Below, piece by piece: positions 6,010-9,310 of a DNA stretch of 9,310 nucleotides. The stretch is from Paraclostridium ghonii (GTDB lineage Bacteria > Bacillota > Clostridia > Peptostreptococcales > Peptostreptococcaceae). The DNA is taken from the NCBI RefSeq assembly GCF_023653455.1, contig NZ_JAKEDR010000139.1, positions 1 to 9,310 of the forward strand, read 5' to 3'. The notes beneath the pieces were generated by a model that worked only from the letters and a program-made list of their open reading frames with translations, ran no database searches and was not told where the DNA came from. The translations under genes and the position numbers were made by a program. Numbering within the stretch: position 1 is the stretch's first letter; every line of letters starts with the position of its first letter.

Positions 6010-6673
6010 TTATAATATATCCCTCTCCTCTAATATTTAAAATAATATCATTTTTACAATAAGGATTTAATTTTTTTCTTAAGGTGCTTATATGTACCTT
6101 AACAGCATTCGAAAACATACATTCATCACTATCCCAAACATGTTCTATAAGTTCTTCTGCACTTACTACTCTACCTTTGTTTATAATTAAATATTCAAGA
6201 AGTGCAAATTCTTTTGGGGAAAGTTTTATATTTTCATTATCACAAGAGTAAACACATCTCAATGCAGTATCTAGTATAATATTTTCATACTTTAATTTAA
6301 CATTTTTTTGTATGAAATTTCTTCTAAGTAAACTTCTAATTCGTGCTGCTAATTCTCCAAAATCAAAAGGTTTTACAAGGTAGTCATTTGCCCCTCTATC
6401 TAATCCTTCAATACGTTGTTTATAATCAGAAAGTGCTGAAAGTATTATCACTTTACATTCTTCATTTTCTTTTCTTATTTCATCTAGTATTAACCTCCCA
6501 TCCATAGAAGGTAAATTAATATCAAGAACTACTAAATCATATTCATTTATAGAAAATAGTTCTAGTCCTTCTCTTCCATCGGTGGAAATATCAACAACAT
6601 AACCAAGACTTCTTAGTCCTCTAGCTAATAGATTTACTAAATCTTCTTCATCTTCTATTATTAATAATTTCAT
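5999..6673 (-). CDS. OmpR-family DNA-binding response regulator
   Basis: A 224-residue regulator with a receiver domain (about 1-115) and a winged-helix domain (about 128-224). Visible are the acidic residues E7/D8 in LLIIEDE, phospho-acceptor D51 in VVLDINLP, S79 in ILSA, K101 in LVKPF and the C-terminal IRGEGYII. I chose the ATG at 6673 because MKLLIIEDE is the normal family N-terminus and AAGGAAGGTGA stands about 6 bases before it. A GTG at 6682 would add three residues but sits inside that ribosome site. It heads an operon with the kinase and copy 2 of the membrane protein. It very likely controls the adjacent ABC transporter genes or its own operon, possibly through the inverted repeat at 6718-6755. 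Confidence 0.95.
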   Translation of the reverse strand: MKLLIIEDEEDLVNLLARGLRSLGYVVDISTDGREGLELFSINEYDLVVLDINLPSMDGRLILDEIRKENEECKVIILSALSDYKQRIEGLDRGANDYLVKPFDFGELAARIRSLLRRNFIQKNVKLKYENIILDTALRCVYSCDNENIKLSPKEFALLEYLIINKGRVVSAEELIEHVWDSDECMFSNAVKVHISTLRKKLNPYCKNDIILNIRGEGYIINEN

Positions 6674-6700
6674 TATTTTCACCTTCCTTTTTAATCCTAT

Positions 6701-6706
6701 ATTATA
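6701..6706 (-). promoter_or_regulatory. Candidate -10 element of the regulator-kinase operon
   Basis: A perfect TATAAT on the minus strand, about 28 bases before the ATG at 6673. The expected -35 position falls inside the left arm of the inverted repeat at 6718-6755 and matches the consensus poorly. That would suit a promoter needing an activator, such as the regulator it serves. Confidence 0.45.
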
Positions 6707-6717
6707 TCCTTATAGAA

Positions 6718-6755
6718 AATATAAGAAATTGCATAACTCTACAATTTCTTATATT
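6718..6755 (-). terminator. Perfect 14-bp inverted repeat: terminator of the ABC operon, possibly also an operator
   Basis: AATATAAGAAATTG and CAATTTCTTATATT are exact complements around a 10-base loop, starting 12 bases after the stop of the ABC gene at 6768. On the minus strand the right arm runs into TTTTCT, a short T-run, so termination is plausible. The repeat also covers the -35 region of the next promoter, where a dimeric regulator could bind. Both uses may apply. Confidence 0.6.
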
Positions 6756-6767
6756 CCACCCATTGTT

Positions 6768-8612
6768 TTAATATGTTCTTAAAGCCTCTGCTGGCTCTGT
6801 TTTTAATATCTTCATGTTTATTATATAAGATAATCCAATTGTTATTAAGCTGTTTAACACTATTAACAACAGATATGAATTAATATTTAATCCTAAGTTA
6901 TACCCAAATTGTTTTAAGTATATTATATCTATTATCTTTATTGCCCCAATAGACATAACCATACCACAAGCTGAAAAATACATGCTCTCTTTTATTAGTA
7001 TCTGCTTTATATTTCTTTTCGTATAACCTAAGGCTGCTAATAATCCTATTTCTACATATCTTTCTATTGCTATTTTATACATTATAATAATGCTTATTAA
7101 TATCCCTACTGCCAATATTAAGTATGATAAAAATTTAAATAGTTTTGCTAGATCATTAAAAGATTTCATCATACCTTCAACAGCTTCAGATGATGTTTTT
7201 ACCTTTACCCCTTGATTGTTAAGCTCTTTAGTAACAGAAACAATCTTATCAAAATCTTTTATTTCAAAATATATTTCGACTGGTTCAGTATTGTTAGACT
7301 TATTTTCTTTGTATAAATTTTTCTCTACGTCAGTACTTAATATAAAGTCTTTTTTATTTGTATCATTAATTACTCCTGACACTGTTAATTCTTTATTTTC
7401 ATTTTTAATTTCTAAAAAAATTGTTTTTCCAATAATATCCTTTGGATTAACACCCAAATCCATAGCAACTTTTGTTGTGATAGCAATCTCATTCTTGCCA
7501 TATTCAGGTATTTGTCCGTAACTCATTGTCAAATTTGTTGTATCCGTTGGATTTTTTATTGGAATATCCAGAGTATTATTCTCATTCCTTATCTTAATAT
7601 ATATCAAATCATATTGATAATATACATTATTAACATCACTCATACCATTTATCTTATCAAAGATACCTTTTTTATCTTCTTCCTCAGTCACCGATACGTG
7701 ACCTTTATTAAATAAAGGGTTCTTTTCTTTGAAAGCATTAATTTCATTATTAATAATATTTTCAGACCCAATAGCCCCTACAAATGAAGCAGACCCTAAA
7801 GCTATAATGAATGCTGCTATTAAAACTTTAAATAAATGAAATTTAAAGTTTTTTAAGCTTAATTTTAATGCAGTACTATAACTTAACTTTGGAGTTTCAC
7901 TTTTCTCCTTTTTATTTTTTATACCTTCTTTATTAGGCATCTTCTCTTTATCATTTACTATTTGTACTGTTATATTGTAGTCATCCACTTCAATAACTTC
8001 ATCGGCATATGTTACAACTTCTTCATCATGAGTTATTATTAATATTGTTTTATCTTTTGAAATTTCTTTTAATATTTCCATTATAACCTTACTTGATTCG
8101 CTATCTAAAGCTCCTGTGGGCTCATCTGCTAAAATTATTTCAGGGTCATTTATTAAAGCCCTTGCAATTGAAACTCTTTGCTTTTCTCCTCCACTTAAAC
8201 TTTCAATATTTTGATTTATTTGCTTCTCTAGTCCAAGCTTGGTCAAAAGACTACTTGCTTTTTTTATTTTTTCTTCCTTGCTTATATTACTTTTTAAGTG
8301 TATACCCATAAGTACATTCTCTATAGCAGTATAGCCTTTTAAAAGATTATAACTTTGAAAAACAAATCCTATATTGTTAAAACGATATTTACATAATTCA
8401 TCAGGAGTTAAGTTACTAATGTCTAAATCATTTATTCCAATGCTACCTTTATAGTTTTTATCAAATCCTGCAATTAAATTTAATAATGTTGTTTTTCCTG
8501 AACCACTTGCCCCTAAAAAACAAGTTAGTGTATTCTCTTTAATATCATAATTAACTTCTTTAAATATTTTTAAATCTTTATATTTTTTGCTTAGGTTTCT
8601 TAATTTAATCAT
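6768..8612 (-). CDS. ABC transporter, ATPase fused to an FtsX/MacB-type permease
   Basis: A 614-residue protein that joins an ABC ATPase and a permease. The N-terminal domain (about 1-215) has Walker A GASGSGKT at 34-41, Q86, LSGGEKQR at 139-146, Walker B ILADEP at 160-165 with E164, and H195. After a charged linker (220-245) the permease begins with a membrane segment at about 262-282. An outside domain (about 283-490) resembling the MacB periplasmic-core type follows, then membrane segments at about 492-513, 543-563 and 578-597, and the family-typical C-terminus EPAEALRTY. Fusion of these parts is known from MacB-like exporters, where the order is the same. The ATG at 8612 overlaps the stop of the upstream permease as ATGA, with AGGTGA 7 bases before it, so the two are coupled and probably form one heteromeric transporter. 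Exporters of this class act on peptides, toxins or envelope antibiotics. The substrate here is unknown. Confidence 0.93.
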   Translation of the reverse strand: MIKLRNLSKKYKDLKIFKEVNYDIKENTLTCFLGASGSGKTTLLNLIAGFDKNYKGSIGINDLDISNLTPDELCKYRFNNIGFVFQSYNLLKGYTAIENVLMGIHLKSNISKEEKIKKASSLLTKLGLEKQINQNIESLSGGEKQRVSIARALINDPEIILADEPTGALDSESSKVIMEILKEISKDKTILIITHDEEVVTYADEVIEVDDYNITVQIVNDKEKMPNKEGIKNKKEKSETPKLSYSTALKLSLKNFKFHLFKVLIAAFIIALGSASFVGAIGSENIINNEINAFKEKNPLFNKGHVSVTEEEDKKGIFDKINGMSDVNNVYYQYDLIYIKIRNENNTLDIPIKNPTDTTNLTMSYGQIPEYGKNEIAITTKVAMDLGVNPKDIIGKTIFLEIKNENKELTVSGVINDTNKKDFILSTDVEKNLYKENKSNNTEPVEIYFEIKDFDKIVSVTKELNNQGVKVKTSSEAVEGMMKSFNDLAKLFKFLSYLILAVGILISIIIMYKIAIERYVEIGLLAALGYTKRNIKQILIKESMYFSACGMVMSIGAIKIIDIIYLKQFGYNLGLNINSYLLLIVLNSLITIGLSYIINMKILKTEPAEALRTY

Positions 8613-9310
8613 TTCTTATCACCTGCACTTAAGTTAGTTATAACATTAGTTTTTGCCGATATTATACCAGATATCATCCCCATAATATTACCTACAATCA
8701 GTAGCATACATATACTTATAATAATTAATGGGACATTAATCATACCAATTACTAAAGATGAAATTATATATATAGGTATAGCTATTATTGAAATTATTCC
8801 ATACTCAACTATACTTAATTTAAATAATCCCCATTTAGAATATCCATTTATTTTAAATATTGCATACTCTGATTTCCTTAAGTGAGAATTTATAATTGTT
8901 ATTATTAAAGTTCCTGCTAAAGCTAAAATCGATATTATATTTAAGATTGATCCATATTGTTCCTTAGTTTTTTCTTCTAATGCTGCAGTATCTTTTAAAT
9001 ATTCAAAGGATCCTGAAACTTGAATTCCACTACTTTCCTCTAATTCATTTACTATTGTTAAAATATCATTTTTATCTTTAACTTTCATTTGAGCATCTGC
9101 TATAGGTTTATATGCTTTAAAATAATCATTGTATACATCTGAATTAACAAAATAGAAGATTTGCCAACTGTTATCTATTACCCCTACAACTTCTACATCA
9201 TTTATTTCAATATCTATTGATAACGCTGAACTACTAGGAGTAGCACGCTTTTGCATAGCTTCACCTTGTATTGAAATCTTTTTACCAATAAGATTTTCCG
9301 CATCTTTTAT
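8609..9310 (-). CDS. FtsX/MacB-type ABC permease (5' end off the window)
   Basis: The frame is open to the window edge without a stop, so only the C-terminal 233 residues are visible. An internal ATG at 9256 has no ribosome site and lies within conserved sequence, so it is not the start. The visible part starts within the outside domain (DAENLIGKKISI, then VEVVGVID, both common in MacB-like core domains). Three membrane segments follow at about 120-143, 163-190 and 192-218 of the visible residues. A loop containing EYAIFKINGYSKW, the usual FtsX contact region for the ATPase, lies between the first two. Downstream is the fused ATPase-permease, overlapping by four bases (ATGA). The likely assembly is a heterodimer in which this subunit brings only membrane parts and the fusion protein brings the ATPase. 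A second free ATPase gene could still lie upstream of the window. Confidence 0.9.
   Translation of the reverse strand: MKDAENLIGKKISIQGEAMQKRATPSSSALSIDIEINDVEVVGVIDNSWQIFYFVNSDVYNDYFKAYKPIADAQMKVKDKNDILTIVNELEESSGIQVSGSFEYLKDTAALEEKTKEQYGSILNIISILALAGTLIITIINSHLRKSEYAIFKINGYSKWGLFKLSIVEYGIISIIAIPIYIISSLVIGMINVPLIIISICMLLIVGNIMGMISGIISAKTNVITNLSAGDKK

Noticed and set aside
5855..6040. Plus-strand open frame opposite the start of the HAMP kinase
   Set aside because: It covers the kinase-regulator overlap in antisense, with no ribosome site and no recognisable product.
7216..8311. Plus-strand open frames opposite the ATPase-permease fusion (7216-7521, 7512-7715, 8093-8311)
   Set aside because: They are antisense to conserved ABC motifs and show no independent coding signal.

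Overview
The window looks like a low-GC Gram-positive chromosome or mobile region, most likely from the Clostridia. It is AT-rich, with AGGAGG-type ribosome binding sites, occasional TTG and GTG starts, and short AT-rich terminators. Every supported gene lies on the minus strand, so the order below runs from high to low coordinates. I saw no rRNA, tRNA, CRISPR array, insertion sequence or integrase.

Upstream module (about 9310 to 4191): the C-terminal part of an FtsX/MacB-type permease (8609-9310) overlaps by ATGA a 614-residue protein that fuses an ABC ATPase to a second FtsX/MacB-type permease (6768-8612). A perfect 14-bp inverted repeat follows (6718-6755). Next come an OmpR-family response regulator (5999-6673), a HAMP histidine kinase with a short outside loop (4876-6009) and a multi-pass membrane protein (4272-4832). 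No terminator is visible between the kinase and the membrane protein, and a strong terminator closes the unit at 4191-4224.

Middle island (about 4191 to 2520): three small genes. They are a membrane-anchored exported protein of unknown function (3658-4098), a second copy of the multi-pass membrane protein (2883-3446, about 70 % identical to the first) and a 64-residue DUF6440-like protein (2520-2714). The first two each end in their own hairpin terminator. A cluster of CTAGATT half-sites lies in front of 3658-4098, and the DUF6440-like gene has an extended -10 promoter.

Downstream module (2418 to 1): a second response regulator (1738-2418), a histidine kinase with almost no extracellular loop (756-1745) and a MacB/LolD-type ABC ATPase cut by the window edge (1-673). 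By eye this part is less AT-rich than the rest, which suggests a different origin.

Both modules pair a two-component system with an FtsX/MacB-type exporter. In Firmicutes that layout is typical of systems that sense and resist cell-envelope-active peptides or antibiotics. No substrate can be read from the sequence. The least explained part is the duplicated membrane-protein family with the exported protein between its two copies, all enclosed by the two signalling modules.
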